A DNA stretch of 64,000 bases, taken from Azospirillum sp. RU38E. Lineage in GTDB: Bacteria; Pseudomonadota; Alphaproteobacteria; Azospirillales; Azospirillaceae. Positions 9,157 through 18,521 of the stretch are shown here, in pieces. How positions within the stretch are numbered: the stretch's first letter is position 1; each line of letters begins with the position of its first letter. The notes below the pieces were generated by a model that saw nothing but the letters and a program-made list of their open reading frames with translations, did not search any database and was not told the DNA's origin. Location: assembly GCF_900188385.1 (NCBI RefSeq), contig NZ_FZOI01000015.1:88676-152675 (forward strand). The letters run 5' to 3'. Position numbers and translations under genes: made by a program.

Positions 9157-10656
9157 ATGTCGGATAGCCAAAGCCTGCAGCAGGTCTCCCGCACCGAACA
9201 TAGTATTGAGGCGGAACAGAGTGAGTTTGCCCGGCTGCTTCAGAAGGAGTTCAAGCCCCGCAGCGATCGGGTCCGCGACGAAGTAACGGTAGCCGTCAGG
9301 ACCCTGGCCGAACATGCCTTGCGGGGTGTCGATATCATCCCCGGCGAGACAATTGAGACAATCGAAGCCATCATCGCCAAGCTGGACGAGGCGCTGAGCA
9401 AGCAAATCAACGCCATTCTGCATCATCCGGACCTCCAGAAACTGGAAGGGACATGGCGTGGGTTGCATTATCTGGTGACGAACACTGCAACCGACGAGAT
9501 GCTGAAAATCCGTGTCCTCAATATCTCCAAGACGGACCTGACAAAGTCGCTGCGCAGTTTCAAGGGCACCGCCTGGGACCAGAGCCCGATCTTCAAAAAG
9601 ATCTATGAGGGAGAGTTTGGCCAACCTGGTGGACAGCCCTATGGCTGCATGGTTGGTGATTATTACTTCGATCAGAGCCCGCCAGACGTCGCATTGCTGG
9701 GGGAAATCGCCAAAACGGCCGCCGCTGCCCATATGCCTTTTATTGCGGCAGCAGCACCGGCGGTGCTGCAGATGGATAGTTGGCAGGAACTGGACAAGCC
9801 GCGCGATCTGACCAAGATTTTCCAGACGCCCGAATATGATGCTTGGCGTGCCCTGCGGGAAAGTGAAGATTCCCGCTACATTGGCCTGACGATGCCACGG
9901 GTGCTGGCCCGTTTACCCTATGGTGCCAAGACAGACCCGGTGGAAGCTTTCGCGTTCGAGGAAGATACTGCCGGGGCCGATCATACCCATTACACTTGGT
10001 CCAACGCGGCCTACGCTATGGCGGTCAATATCAACCGTTCGTTTAAGGATCACGGCTGGTTGTCGCGGATTCGGGGTCGTGAAACGGGTGGGGCCGTCAA
10101 AGGTCTGCCCATTCATACCTTCCCGTCAGATGATGGTGGCGTGGACGTTAAATGCCCCACGGAGGTTCTGATCAGCGGGCGTCGGGAAGCGGAGCTGAGT
10201 AAAAATGGTTTCATGCCGCTGGTGCATTGGAAGAACACCAACGAGGCCGTTTTCATTGGTGCCCAATCCCTTCAGAAGCCAACAGAATACAATGATCCGC
10301 AGGCCACCGCGAACGCCGCACTGGCTGCGCGCCTGCCTTATCTGTTCGCCTCCTGCCGCTTCGCCCACTACCTCCAATGTATGGTGCGGGACAAGGTTGG
10401 CAAATATACCAGCCAGCATGAACTGAAGCGTTGGTTGTCGAACTGGATTTTCCAGTTTGTCGATGGCGACCCAGAGAATTCCGCCGATGAGACCAAGGCA
10501 GAGAAGCCGTTGGCCGATGCTAAGGTGGAGATCGAGGAAGATCCCAGTAACCCCGGCTATTATAAGGCCCAGTTCTTTCTGCGCCCCCATTACCAGTTGG
10601 AGGGCATGACCATGTCCATGAGGCTGGTTTCCAAACTCCCATCCAGCAAAAGCTGA
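9157..10656 (+). CDS. tssC: TssC (VipB/ImpC), T6SS contractile sheath large subunit
   Basis: This 499-residue protein covers the whole TssC family. Conserved blocks include the EGTWRGLHYLV region and the sheath domain, ending with a C-terminal strand typical of VipB. A GTG at 9148 overlaps the tssB stop and would add three residues. The ATG at 9157 is better placed behind the AGGAAGGG ribosome-binding site (9141-9148), so I used it. It is followed after 78 bp by hcp, which has its own strong ribosome-binding site. Confidence 0.97.
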   Translation: MSDSQSLQQVSRTEHSIEAEQSEFARLLQKEFKPRSDRVRDEVTVAVRTLAEHALRGVDIIPGETIETIEAIIAKLDEALSKQINAILHHPDLQKLEGTWRGLHYLVTNTATDEMLKIRVLNISKTDLTKSLRSFKGTAWDQSPIFKKIYEGEFGQPGGQPYGCMVGDYYFDQSPPDVALLGEIAKTAAAAHMPFIAAAAPAVLQMDSWQELDKPRDLTKIFQTPEYDAWRALRESEDSRYIGLTMPRVLARLPYGAKTDPVEAFAFEEDTAGADHTHYTWSNAAYAMAVNINRSFKDHGWLSRIRGRETGGAVKGLPIHTFPSDDGGVDVKCPTEVLISGRREAELSKNGFMPLVHWKNTNEAVFIGAQSLQKPTEYNDPQATANAALAARLPYLFASCRFAHYLQCMVRDKVGKYTSQHELKRWLSNWIFQFVDGDPENSADETKAEKPLADAKVEIEEDPSNPGYYKAQFFLRPHYQLEGMTMSMRLVSKLPSSKS

Positions 10657-10734
10657 ACAACCACCTTGTCCCAAATGTACCGGCGGCGGACCCCTGCCTC
10701 GGTGCTGGCCGATTAATGCAAAGGAGAATGTTAA

Positions 10735-11229
10735 ATGTACGACGCTTACTTCGATATTGAGGGCGTTCCTGGTGAATCGGAAGATTCCAAGTACAAAGAC
10801 AAGATCACTGTCGTGAGTTTCGGCTTTGATGCCAAACAGGCTGGCACCTTTTCCTATGGTAGCGGCGGGGGTGCCGGCAAGGTGGATTTCAAGCCGTTCA
10901 AATTTACCAAAGTGGTCGATACGGCGTCACACCTGCTGTTCCTGTGCTGTGCGGAAGGACGGCATATCGCCAAAGCCACTCTTTATGTTCGCAAATCCGG
11001 CGGCGGGTTGCAGGACTTCCTGAAGATTACTTTCACCGATCTGATCATTTCTTCTTACAATTTGGTGGGCGAGCCCACGGCCGACCGGGATAAAGCCACC
11101 AAGCCCACGGAGGAAATCGAGATCCAGTTCTCCTCCATCAAACTTTCCTACTCAAAGCAGAAGAATGACGGCACTCAGGAGGCGTTCAAGGAGGCCGGCT
11201 GGAGCGTTAAAGAAAACCGGAAGCTCTGA
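10735..11229 (+). CDS. hcp: Hcp (TssD), T6SS inner tube protein
   Basis: This 164-residue protein starts MYDAYFDIEGVPGES, the classic Hcp beginning, and keeps the beta-barrel blocks through to its end. Hexameric rings stack into the tube that is expelled with VgrG at the tip. An AAAGGAGA ribosome-binding site precedes the ATG. A GC-rich hairpin at 11251-11283 right after the stop could partly terminate transcription or stabilise hcp mRNA, which fits the excess Hcp these systems need. Confidence 0.97.
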   Translation: MYDAYFDIEGVPGESEDSKYKDKITVVSFGFDAKQAGTFSYGSGGGAGKVDFKPFKFTKVVDTASHLLFLCCAEGRHIAKATLYVRKSGGGLQDFLKITFTDLIISSYNLVGEPTADRDKATKPTEEIEIQFSSIKLSYSKQKNDGTQEAFKEAGWSVKENRKL

Positions 11230-11250
11230 ACCGGTTTCATCAGGCGTTGA

Positions 11251-11283
11251 CTGGCTGGTTGTGGCGCTGCCGCGACCAGCCAG
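11251..11283 (+). terminator. Hairpin after hcp, possible partial terminator
   Basis: CTGGCTGGT at 11251-11259 pairs with ACCAGCCAG at 11275-11283. A short T-containing stretch (GTTTGCGTTTT) follows a little downstream. Because tagJ and the remaining tss genes continue in the same direction, it probably attenuates or stabilises rather than ends the transcript. Confidence 0.5.
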
Positions 11284-11344
11284 CAGGGTTTGCGTTTTCT
11301 GGGTGGGGCGTGGGTCTGAAGACTGTTCATATTGAGGCGATGTG

Positions 11345-12196
11345 ATGCTGGGGCAGGAAAAAGTGGCCCAACTGCTGAAGGACGGGGATGTGGATGCCGC
11401 CATGGCGGTGGCACGGGACGCGGTCCGTTCAGCACCGGGCGCGGTGGCACCCCGCATCCTGATGTTCCAGATGCTGGCGCTGACGGGAGAATGGGCAAGG
11501 GCACAGACGCAACTCAAGGTGATTGCGGAGCTTGATGCTGGTGCGCGTGCCATGGTGATGGCCTATCAGATGCTCGTCCATAGCGAGACGGTCCGCACCG
11601 ACATTTTCGCAGGAAAATCGACCCCGACTTTTCTGGGCCAACCGGAAGCCTGGGAGGCGTCCCTTGTGGAAGCCTTGCGGCTGGAAGGCAACGGATGTCA
11701 GGCCGACGCATTGCGTGAAAAGGCATTTGAGGAAGCACCGCCAAGTGCTGGCCATGTTGTAGAGGTTTCCGGCGAACACAAGATTGCCTGGATCGCCGAT
11801 TGCGACCACCGTTTGGGCCCGATGCTGGAAATCGTCATTGATGGCCGCTACATGTGGGTTGCGTTCCGGGCAATAGCGGTGCTGGAAGCCGAGGCCCCCG
11901 CGCAGCTCTGCGATCTTGTATGGTTTCCGGTTAAGATCACCTTTATTAACGGCGGCCAGGTCACAGGTTACATTCCGACCCGTTACCCCGGCACCCCTGC
12001 GGACGGCACGAACGACCTTCTCCTGTCCAGAGGAACGGATTGGCGGCAACGGCCCGATGGCGTGACCGTTGGACTGGGCCAGCGGATGCTGGCCACCGAC
12101 CAGGGCTCCTACGCCCTGTTCGATATTCGCCGCATCATGTTGGGGAGTGCGCCTGTGGCGACGGACGCAATCGGGGCGGGGGCTCCTCATGGCTGA
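11345..12196 (+). CDS. tagJ: TagJ (ImpE), T6SS accessory protein
   Basis: The product is 283 residues from ATG 11345; a GTG at 11342 would add one residue. The N-terminal half contains TPR-like helices (KDGDVDAAMAVARDAV). The C-terminal half is the ImpE domain with YMWVAFRAI and PVKITFINGGQVTGYIPTRY. TagJ binds the TssB sheath protein in systems studied and may help couple it to ClpV. Its 3' end overlaps tssE by 8 bp. The family is common in imp-type loci of alphaproteobacteria and Pseudomonas H1-like systems. Confidence 0.9.
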   Translation: MLGQEKVAQLLKDGDVDAAMAVARDAVRSAPGAVAPRILMFQMLALTGEWARAQTQLKVIAELDAGARAMVMAYQMLVHSETVRTDIFAGKSTPTFLGQPEAWEASLVEALRLEGNGCQADALREKAFEEAPPSAGHVVEVSGEHKIAWIADCDHRLGPMLEIVIDGRYMWVAFRAIAVLEAEAPAQLCDLVWFPVKITFINGGQVTGYIPTRYPGTPADGTNDLLLSRGTDWRQRPDGVTVGLGQRMLATDQGSYALFDIRRIMLGSAPVATDAIGAGAPHG

Positions 12197-12692
12197 CACC
12201 GCGCTTCGCGACTGGCTGTTGCCGCCATTGATCGACCGGCTTTGCGATGATGATCGACGTGTGTCCGAGGAGAGCCGTGACAAACGCGCCGTTTCTGAAA
12301 AGAAGCTGCGGGATAGCGTGTTGCGTGATCTGGGCTGGCTGCTTAACGCGCCCTCCCTGGGCGGCCATCTGGATGCTGAGGCATTTCCTCGCGTGGCTCG
12401 GTCGGTTCTGAATTTTGGCATACCGTCTTTCATCGGGGGATTTGTTCAAGGCCATGATCCCGGAACGCTGGAGAGGCTGATGTGGGACGTGGTGGCCACG
12501 TTTGAGCCGCGTATCCAGCCGGACACCCTGACAGTGCGGCTGGATACCGCTGACTTGCAGGACGGGAACACAATGATTTTCCGCATCGAGGGGGAATTGC
12601 GGCTGCGGCCGGTTCCCGTACGCATCGCTGTGCGGACGGAGGTTGATCTTGATCTGGGCCATATCCGTGTTCTCAGTCAGCCGGGGTATTAA
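12189..12692 (+). CDS. tssE: TssE, T6SS baseplate wedge subunit (gp25-like)
   Basis: This 167-residue protein has the gp25-like lysozyme-fold family pattern: SVLRDLGWLLNAP near the middle, then SVLNFGIPSFIG, and the C-terminal IEGELRLRPVPVRIAVRTEVDLD strand region. TssE forms the baseplate wedge with TssF and TssG. The frame stays open upstream to 12069, but that part lies inside tagJ. The ATG at 12189, overlapping the tagJ stop, gives the normal length. Only 2 bp separate it from tssF. Confidence 0.93.
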   Translation: MADTALRDWLLPPLIDRLCDDDRRVSEESRDKRAVSEKKLRDSVLRDLGWLLNAPSLGGHLDAEAFPRVARSVLNFGIPSFIGGFVQGHDPGTLERLMWDVVATFEPRIQPDTLTVRLDTADLQDGNTMIFRIEGELRLRPVPVRIAVRTEVDLDLGHIRVLSQPGY

Positions 12693-12694
12693 CC

Positions 12695-14617
12695 ATGGAT
12701 CCGCGGCTATTCCCCTATTATGAAAGTGAACTCGCCCATTTGCAGGAAGTGGGTGCGGAGTTTGCGGCCCGATATCCGAAGGTTGCCGGGCGTCTTGGGC
12801 TTGATCAGTTTGAATGCCCAGATCCGCATGTCGAGCGGCTTCTCCAGGGCTTCGCCTTCCTGACCGCACGGATCCAACTGAAGCTTGACGCACAGTTTCC
12901 CCGGTTCACGTCCCATTTGCTGCAAGCCGTCTATCCGCATCTGACGGCCCCGACCCCGTCAATGACGATTGTGCGGTTTGAGCCCAACCCGTACGCGGGA
13001 AACCTGACCGATGGCTATCAGTTGCCGCGTAAAACAGCATTACGCAGTTTCATCGGCAATGGGATGCAGACGCCCTGCGAATACCGAACGGCGCATGATG
13101 TGATGCTGTGGCCGCTTGCCATCCGGCAGGCAGATTATCTGCCATCGGCGGGTGCGGTGAACGCCCTTGTCCCGGGCGGCGCACAAGGGGCGAAGGCTGG
13201 CCTGCGTGTCCGGCTCTCAACCCTCGGCGGTGTGACCATGGACGAGCTGTCGCTGGACCGCCTGTGTTTCTTCCTGCAGGGCGTGGGTGCGCTTCCGGCG
13301 CTCCTGCTGGAACAGATATTGTCGCAATCGGTGGGCTTGGCGGTGCGTCCGGCAGGACGCGGCGAAAGCTGGCAGATGACATTGCCTGCCACGGCAGTGA
13401 CGCGCCGTGGCTATACGCCGGACGAAGCGCTGTTGCCGGTCGCATCCGGATCGTTCGACGGATACCGGCTGCTGCAGGAATATTTCGCGCTGCCGTCCCG
13501 CTTTATGTTTTTCGAAGCAAAGGGCCTACAGCCAGCACTGAAGCAGTGCGCCTCGGAGGAACTGGACCTGATCTTTCTGTTCAACCGAGCCAACAGCCGT
13601 CTTTTCAATGCCGTGGATGCCAGCAATTTTGCGCTGTTCTGCACGCCGGCCATCAATCTTTTTGAAAAACGGGCCGACCGCATCCATCTGAACACGCATG
13701 ACACGGAGTTCCATCTGGTGCCGGATCGCACCCGCCCGATGGATTTCGAGGTTCATTCCGTGCAATCCGTGACCGGCTACGGGTCCGGTGTGGAACAGAT
13801 ATTCACGCCATTTTATTCGATTGACGAGAAGCACAACGCCCAATCCCAGGGGCGGGCCTTTTTCTCTGTGCAGCGGCGTCCGGCGATACTGCCCCGCGGA
13901 CAGCGTCGCCGACAGAACAGCCTGCTCTCCGGCTATGTTGGCAGCGACATTTTCCTCTCGCTTGTTGACACGCAGGAGCAGCCTTACCGCCATTCCCTGC
14001 GTCAACTGGGGGCAACGGTACTGTGTACCAACCGCCACCTGCCCATTGAGATGCCGGAACCGGCCAACGGGCATTTTGACATGGCCTATGGTGCGCCTGT
14101 CGCCTCGGTCCGCAAGATGGTTGTACAGAGTAAACCATTCCCGCCGATACCTGAGGCGTTTCTGCCCCATCAGGCCGACGATGCGCAGGGTTCATCATTC
14201 GCCATGGCTCCCTCCTGGCGTCTCATCAGCCATTTGTCACTGAACTATCTGTCGCTATGTGACGGTGGCGAATCCAAAGGGGCCTCGGCCCTGCGGGAGC
14301 TTCTGTCCTTGTATGCCCCCTTGGCGGCGCCGGAGGTGGCGGCACAGATTGATGGCATTCGCCACGTGGAAACCAAGGCCATCGTCCGCAGGGTTCCCAA
14401 CCGCACCGCCCTGCTTTATGCGCGTGGCCTGGAAGTGGCGGTTACCTTGGACGAATTGGCCTATGAGGGAAGCGGCACCTTTGTTCTTGGTTCGGTGCTG
14501 GCGGAGTTCTTTGCCAAATATGTATCGGTTAACAGTTTCACAGAAACGGTGACGCGCGGCGGGCGCGGTGAAATATGCCGCTGGCCAGCCCGCCTTGGCC
14601 GACGCGATTTGTTGTAG
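12695..14617 (+). CDS. tssF: TssF (ImpG/VasA), T6SS baseplate protein
   Basis: This 640-residue protein starts MDPRLFPYYESELAHLQEVG, the hallmark of TssF, and carries the conserved FPRFTSHLLQAVYPHLTAP block. Two TssF copies with TssG and TssE form each baseplate wedge. Length is normal for the family and the frame is uninterrupted. It begins 2 bp after tssE and ends 9 bp before tssG, consistent with a single cistron run. Confidence 0.96.
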   Translation: MDPRLFPYYESELAHLQEVGAEFAARYPKVAGRLGLDQFECPDPHVERLLQGFAFLTARIQLKLDAQFPRFTSHLLQAVYPHLTAPTPSMTIVRFEPNPYAGNLTDGYQLPRKTALRSFIGNGMQTPCEYRTAHDVMLWPLAIRQADYLPSAGAVNALVPGGAQGAKAGLRVRLSTLGGVTMDELSLDRLCFFLQGVGALPALLLEQILSQSVGLAVRPAGRGESWQMTLPATAVTRRGYTPDEALLPVASGSFDGYRLLQEYFALPSRFMFFEAKGLQPALKQCASEELDLIFLFNRANSRLFNAVDASNFALFCTPAINLFEKRADRIHLNTHDTEFHLVPDRTRPMDFEVHSVQSVTGYGSGVEQIFTPFYSIDEKHNAQSQGRAFFSVQRRPAILPRGQRRRQNSLLSGYVGSDIFLSLVDTQEQPYRHSLRQLGATVLCTNRHLPIEMPEPANGHFDMAYGAPVASVRKMVVQSKPFPPIPEAFLPHQADDAQGSSFAMAPSWRLISHLSLNYLSLCDGGESKGASALRELLSLYAPLAAPEVAAQIDGIRHVETKAIVRRVPNRTALLYARGLEVAVTLDELAYEGSGTFVLGSVLAEFFAKYVSVNSFTETVTRGGRGEICRWPARLGRRDLL

Positions 14618-14626
14618 GGGACGGTC

Positions 14627-15688
14627 ATGGTCAGCGCTGCCCCGACCCACCGAATACGATATGGTGCCTTGCGGCATCTGGCTGAAATACGCCGCCGCCC
14701 CACCCGGTTTAGCCTATTCAGCGCTTTACGGCGCATCGAATGCGCATATGCGCATTTACCCCGGCTGGGGGGGGCCAGGGTCCGGGCAGGGCAGGAACCG
14801 GTCCGTGTGGGGCAGGCATTGTCCATGTCCTTTCCCCCCACCCAATTGGCTGGCATCGAATACCGCGAGCAAGGGCGCGTGCCGCATCTGTTGGTCCATG
14901 GTCCGGGCCTGTTTGGGGGGAATGGGCCACTTCCCCTGCATCTGACCGAACTGTTTCTGGAGCGTATCCGTAGCCAAGGGGACACCACACCCTGGCACTT
15001 TGTCGATATGTTCCATCACCGGCTTTTGACTCTGTTCTATCGCGCCTGGGCCAGTGCCGAACCGACGGTCAATCAAGATCGACCTGACACTGATCCGGTC
15101 GAAGGTTTCGTCGCCTCTCTGATCGGCATGGGGATGTCATCCCTGCGCGGTCGTGATCTGGTGGCCGACCCTTTCAAGTTCCACCATGCGGGCCGATACG
15201 TCCATCAGGCCCCCAATCCGGACGGGCTTAAGGCTCTTTTGGTCGGGTATCTGGGCTTGGCGGTGGTGGTCGAGGAGTTCCAGGCTGCATGGATGATACT
15301 ACCTGACGACGTGCGTTGGTATCTGGGCCGCCTGTCGACGGGGGCTCTCGGCCAGGGGCTGCCCCTTGGGCGCCGGGTGCGTGATGTCCAGCATCGGTTC
15401 AAACTATCCATCGGGCCCATGGGGCTGGACGACTATACCGGCATGCTGCCGGGGCGCAGGGCGCTTGCGGCTTTGGTGGCGCTGATACGGGGTTACTGCG
15501 GCGACGAATACTCGTTTGAATTGCGCCTGTTGCTTCGCGCGGCTGAAACACCACGCCTGCGGCTGGACGGCAAAAGCCGTCTGGGTTGGACCAGCTGGCT
15601 GCTGGCCGGCACCGCCACTGTGGATCGCGCTGATTTGGCCATGGTCATTGATACGACTGCCAAGCCCGGAAACTGGGGGAATGAATAA
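14627..15688 (+). CDS. tssG: TssG (ImpH/VasB), T6SS baseplate protein
   Basis: The product is 353 residues. The sequence shows the TssG blocks RFSLFSALRRIE, a Pro-rich LSMSFPPTQLAGIE and LLVHGPGLFGGNGPLPLHLTE. TssG is the core of the baseplate wedge with TssF and TssE. The ATG at 14627 follows closely on tssF. Its TAA stop overlaps the clpV ATG in a TAATG junction, which implies translational coupling. Confidence 0.95.
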   Translation: MVSAAPTHRIRYGALRHLAEIRRRPTRFSLFSALRRIECAYAHLPRLGGARVRAGQEPVRVGQALSMSFPPTQLAGIEYREQGRVPHLLVHGPGLFGGNGPLPLHLTELFLERIRSQGDTTPWHFVDMFHHRLLTLFYRAWASAEPTVNQDRPDTDPVEGFVASLIGMGMSSLRGRDLVADPFKFHHAGRYVHQAPNPDGLKALLVGYLGLAVVVEEFQAAWMILPDDVRWYLGRLSTGALGQGLPLGRRVRDVQHRFKLSIGPMGLDDYTGMLPGRRALAALVALIRGYCGDEYSFELRLLLRAAETPRLRLDGKSRLGWTSWLLAGTATVDRADLAMVIDTTAKPGNWGNE

Positions 15689-18312
15689 TGATGGTAATGA
15701 ACCGGGTTTCCCTGTTCGGCAAACTGACGCCGCTGGCGAACAGCAGCATCACCAGTGCCGCGGGGTTCTGTAAGGAGCGGGGCAATCCTGAAGTCGAACT
15801 GGCCCATTGGGTACACCAGATCCTGCAACTGCCGGACAGCGACCTTCACCGGATTATCCGCCATTTCGCATTTGACCGCGCGCGTCTTACGCGGGACCTC
15901 GTTGCGTCGCTGGAGCGCCTGCCACGTGGAGCAACCGAAATTGATGACCTGTCCACCGATATCATCGAAGCGGTTGAACGTGGATGGGTAACGGCATCCC
16001 TGATGCTCAACTCCACACGCGTCAGCACCGGCCATGTCCTGGCGGGCGTGCTGCTGACCGATGAGCTTCAGCACCTGTTTCCTGCCTTATCCCGAGAATT
16101 CAGAAAGATCAAGGCGACCGAGCTTATCGAGAATTATGCTGCCATTGTCGGTACCTCACCGGAGGGGGACTATCGGGCCGGTATCGGTGTTGGTGATTCC
16201 GCAGCCCCACCGCTCACCCAGAATCAGACGGCCTTGTCCCGGTTCTCGGTGGATTTGACCGAGAAGGCCCGCAAGGGTGAGATTGACCCAATCCTGGGCC
16301 GTGATGATGAGATCCGCCAAGTTGTCGATATCTTGATGCGGCGTCGGCAGAACAACCCGATTCTGACGGGGGAAGCCGGGGTCGGCAAGACGGCGGTTGT
16401 TGAAGGGTTCGCCCTGCGCATTGTTTCTGGTGATGTGCCACCTGCCTTGCGGGAGGTATCGCTGCGCACGCTTGATATCGGTCTATTGCAGGCTGGCGCT
16501 TCGATGAAGGGCGAGTTTGAAAGCCGCCTCCGGCAGGTGATCGACGAGGTCCAGTCCTCTCCAAAGCCCGTGATCCTGTTCATCGACGAAGCCCATACCC
16601 TGATCGGTGCCGGTGGTGCCGCCGGAACCGGCGATGCCGCCAACCTGCTGAAACCGGCATTGGCGCGCGGCACCCTGCGCACGATCGCCGCCACCACCTG
16701 GGCCGAATACAAGAAATATTTCGAGAAGGACCCGGCCCTGACCCGGCGGTTCCAGGTGATTCAGGTTGAGGAACCGTCCGAGGACAAGGCCATTTTGATG
16801 ATGCGTGCCATTAGCCCGATGCTGGAGGCCCATCACAAGGTCCAGATCCTGGATGAGGCGCTGGAGGCGGCGGTACGGCTTTCCCACCGCTACATCCCAG
16901 CCCGGCAGTTGCCCGACAAGGCGGTAAGCCTGTTGGACACAGCGGCGGCACGGGTCGCCATCGGCCAGCATGCGGTGCCTGCCAGGGTGGAAGATTGCCG
17001 CCGCCGCATTCAGGCGCTGCGGATGGAACAGGCGATCATCGAAAAGGAGAGTGCGACCGGCATCGTCACGACCGCTCGCGCTGCCGCGAATGCCCAGCGT
17101 ATGGCTGAGGAGGAGGAGCGGCTCAAAATATTGGAGGTCGGCTGGCAGGAGGAAAAGACCCTGGTGGACCGTATCCTGGCTTTGCGTGCAAGCCTGCGCC
17201 AAGACGCATTTGATGCGGATGCGCGCTTGGCAAAGCAGGCGGAACTGGCGGAATTGCAGGCGAGGCTTGTGGAGTGGCAGGGTGACGATCCCCTGATCCT
17301 GCCGACCGTGGACGAACAGGCGGTGGCCGCCGTAGTTGGCGACTGGACGGGCATTCCTGTTGGCCGGATGGTGAAAAACGAGATCGAAACTGTTCTTAAA
17401 CTGGCACACACGCTGAAACAGCGGGTGATCGGTCAGGAACATGGTCTTGCCATGATCGCACGTCGTATCCAGACATCGCGCGCCAAGCTGGACAACCCGT
17501 CCAAGCCGGTTGGGGTGTTCATGCTGTGCGGTCCCTCGGGCGTCGGCAAGACGGAAACGGCGCTGGCCTTGGCCGAAGCCCTTTATGGTGGTGAGCAGAA
17601 CGTCATCACCATCAACATGTCGGAATTCCAGGAGGCACACACCGTTTCCACCCTGAAAGGCGCGCCGCCAGGTTATGTCGGCTATGGCGAGGGCGGGGTG
17701 CTGACCGAGGCGGTGCGCCGCAGGCCCTATTCTGTGGTGCTGCTGGACGAGGTGGAAAAAGCCCATGCGGATGTCCATGAGCTGTTCTTCCAGGTTTTCG
17801 ACAAAGGCTTTATGGAGGATGGGGAGGGCCGGTACATTGATTTCCGCAACTGCCTGATCCTGCTGACATCCAATGTCGGTAGCGACCTGATCATGAACAT
17901 GTGCGCGGACCCAGATCTGGCACCCGATGCCGAAGCCCTGGCCAAAGCCTTGCGGCAACCGCTGCTGAAGGTTTTCCCAGCGGCCCTGCTGGGTCGGATC
18001 GTGACCATCCCCTATTACCCGCTGGACGGGGGGATGATCGCCACCATCATCCGCCTCCAACTCGACCGGATCAAAGCTAGGGTAGAGCGCACGCATAGCG
18101 TGCCGTTTATCTATGATAACGCGGTGGTCGACCTCGTGGCCAGCCGCTGTTCCGAAGTGGAAAGCGGCGGACGGATGATCGACGCGATCCTGACCAACAC
18201 CATTCTACCGGAGATCAGCGGTGCCCTGCTGCAGCGTATGCTGGAAGGCCGGAGCATCGCACAGGTCCGCCTGGGTGTGGTTGGTGGCGACTTCTCTTAC
18301 GATTTCGACTGA
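15688..18312 (+). CDS. tssH: TssH/ClpV, AAA+ ATPase recycling the T6SS sheath
   Basis: The product is 874 residues with an N-terminal Clp_N region, then two AAA+ modules with Walker A motifs GEAGVGKT (228-235) and GPSGVGKT (615-622). Walker B FIDEAH lies in the first and LLDEVEKAH in the second. A coiled-coil middle domain separates them. ClpV extracts TssC from contracted sheaths. The start overlaps the tssG stop. The stop codon TGA abuts a dispersed structured repeat, and the last A of the stop is the first base of that repeat. This is the last core tss gene of the rightward operon. Confidence 0.97.
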   Translation: MMVMNRVSLFGKLTPLANSSITSAAGFCKERGNPEVELAHWVHQILQLPDSDLHRIIRHFAFDRARLTRDLVASLERLPRGATEIDDLSTDIIEAVERGWVTASLMLNSTRVSTGHVLAGVLLTDELQHLFPALSREFRKIKATELIENYAAIVGTSPEGDYRAGIGVGDSAAPPLTQNQTALSRFSVDLTEKARKGEIDPILGRDDEIRQVVDILMRRRQNNPILTGEAGVGKTAVVEGFALRIVSGDVPPALREVSLRTLDIGLLQAGASMKGEFESRLRQVIDEVQSSPKPVILFIDEAHTLIGAGGAAGTGDAANLLKPALARGTLRTIAATTWAEYKKYFEKDPALTRRFQVIQVEEPSEDKAILMMRAISPMLEAHHKVQILDEALEAAVRLSHRYIPARQLPDKAVSLLDTAAARVAIGQHAVPARVEDCRRRIQALRMEQAIIEKESATGIVTTARAAANAQRMAEEEERLKILEVGWQEEKTLVDRILALRASLRQDAFDADARLAKQAELAELQARLVEWQGDDPLILPTVDEQAVAAVVGDWTGIPVGRMVKNEIETVLKLAHTLKQRVIGQEHGLAMIARRIQTSRAKLDNPSKPVGVFMLCGPSGVGKTETALALAEALYGGEQNVITINMSEFQEAHTVSTLKGAPPGYVGYGEGGVLTEAVRRRPYSVVLLDEVEKAHADVHELFFQVFDKGFMEDGEGRYIDFRNCLILLTSNVGSDLIMNMCADPDLAPDAEALAKALRQPLLKVFPAALLGRIVTIPYYPLDGGMIATIIRLQLDRIKARVERTHSVPFIYDNAVVDLVASRCSEVESGGRMIDAILTNTILPEISGALLQRMLEGRSIAQVRLGVVGGDFSYDFD

Positions 18313-18470
18313 TACCAATCCGCCGAGGGTTTGACCCTTGGCGGATTGGAGGCCGGCGACCGCCGGCCCGCCGCTTGGTAGCGGGGTAAGCCAAGCTGCC
18401 GGAGGCAGCGCCCGGCGCATGAGTGAACATGAATCTCCCTGGATCGGTCACGATCAAGGGAGATTGGTAT
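18312..18470 (+). repeat. Element A, complete copy (five-hairpin dispersed repeat)
   Basis: A 159-bp unit with terminal inverted repeats ATACCAATC / GATTGGTAT. Five hairpins follow in order. H1 is CAATCCGCC with GGCGGATTG plus inner AGGG/CCCT (18316-18348). H2 is GGCCGGC/GCCGGCC (18351-18368). H3 is CCGC-TTGGTA-GCGG (18371-18384). H4 is GCTGCC-GGA-GGCAGC (18395-18409). H5 is AATCTCCCT/AGGGAGATT with inner GATCG/CGATC (18432-18465). The unit starts on the last base of the clpV stop codon. Related copies occur at 30648, 31925, 39428 and 63754. Spurious open frames through it encode the recurring peptide RRSPASNPPRVKPSADWY, which I do not regard as a protein. Confidence 0.9.
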
Positions 18471-18521
18471 GACAGATTTTATCAGCAAGTCGGCTTTGCG
18501 CCGGTGGAAAGGATACTGATC

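Noticed and set aside
16483..18096. 537-residue open frame antisense to clpV
   Set aside because: The sense frame is a complete ClpV; the antisense protein has no domain features.
18297..18488. Small open frames with RRSPASNPPRVKPSADWY-like peptides, recurring near 31900, 56250 and 63750
   Set aside because: They are translations of element A, occur in varying contexts and lack ribosome sites; treated as repeats, not genes.
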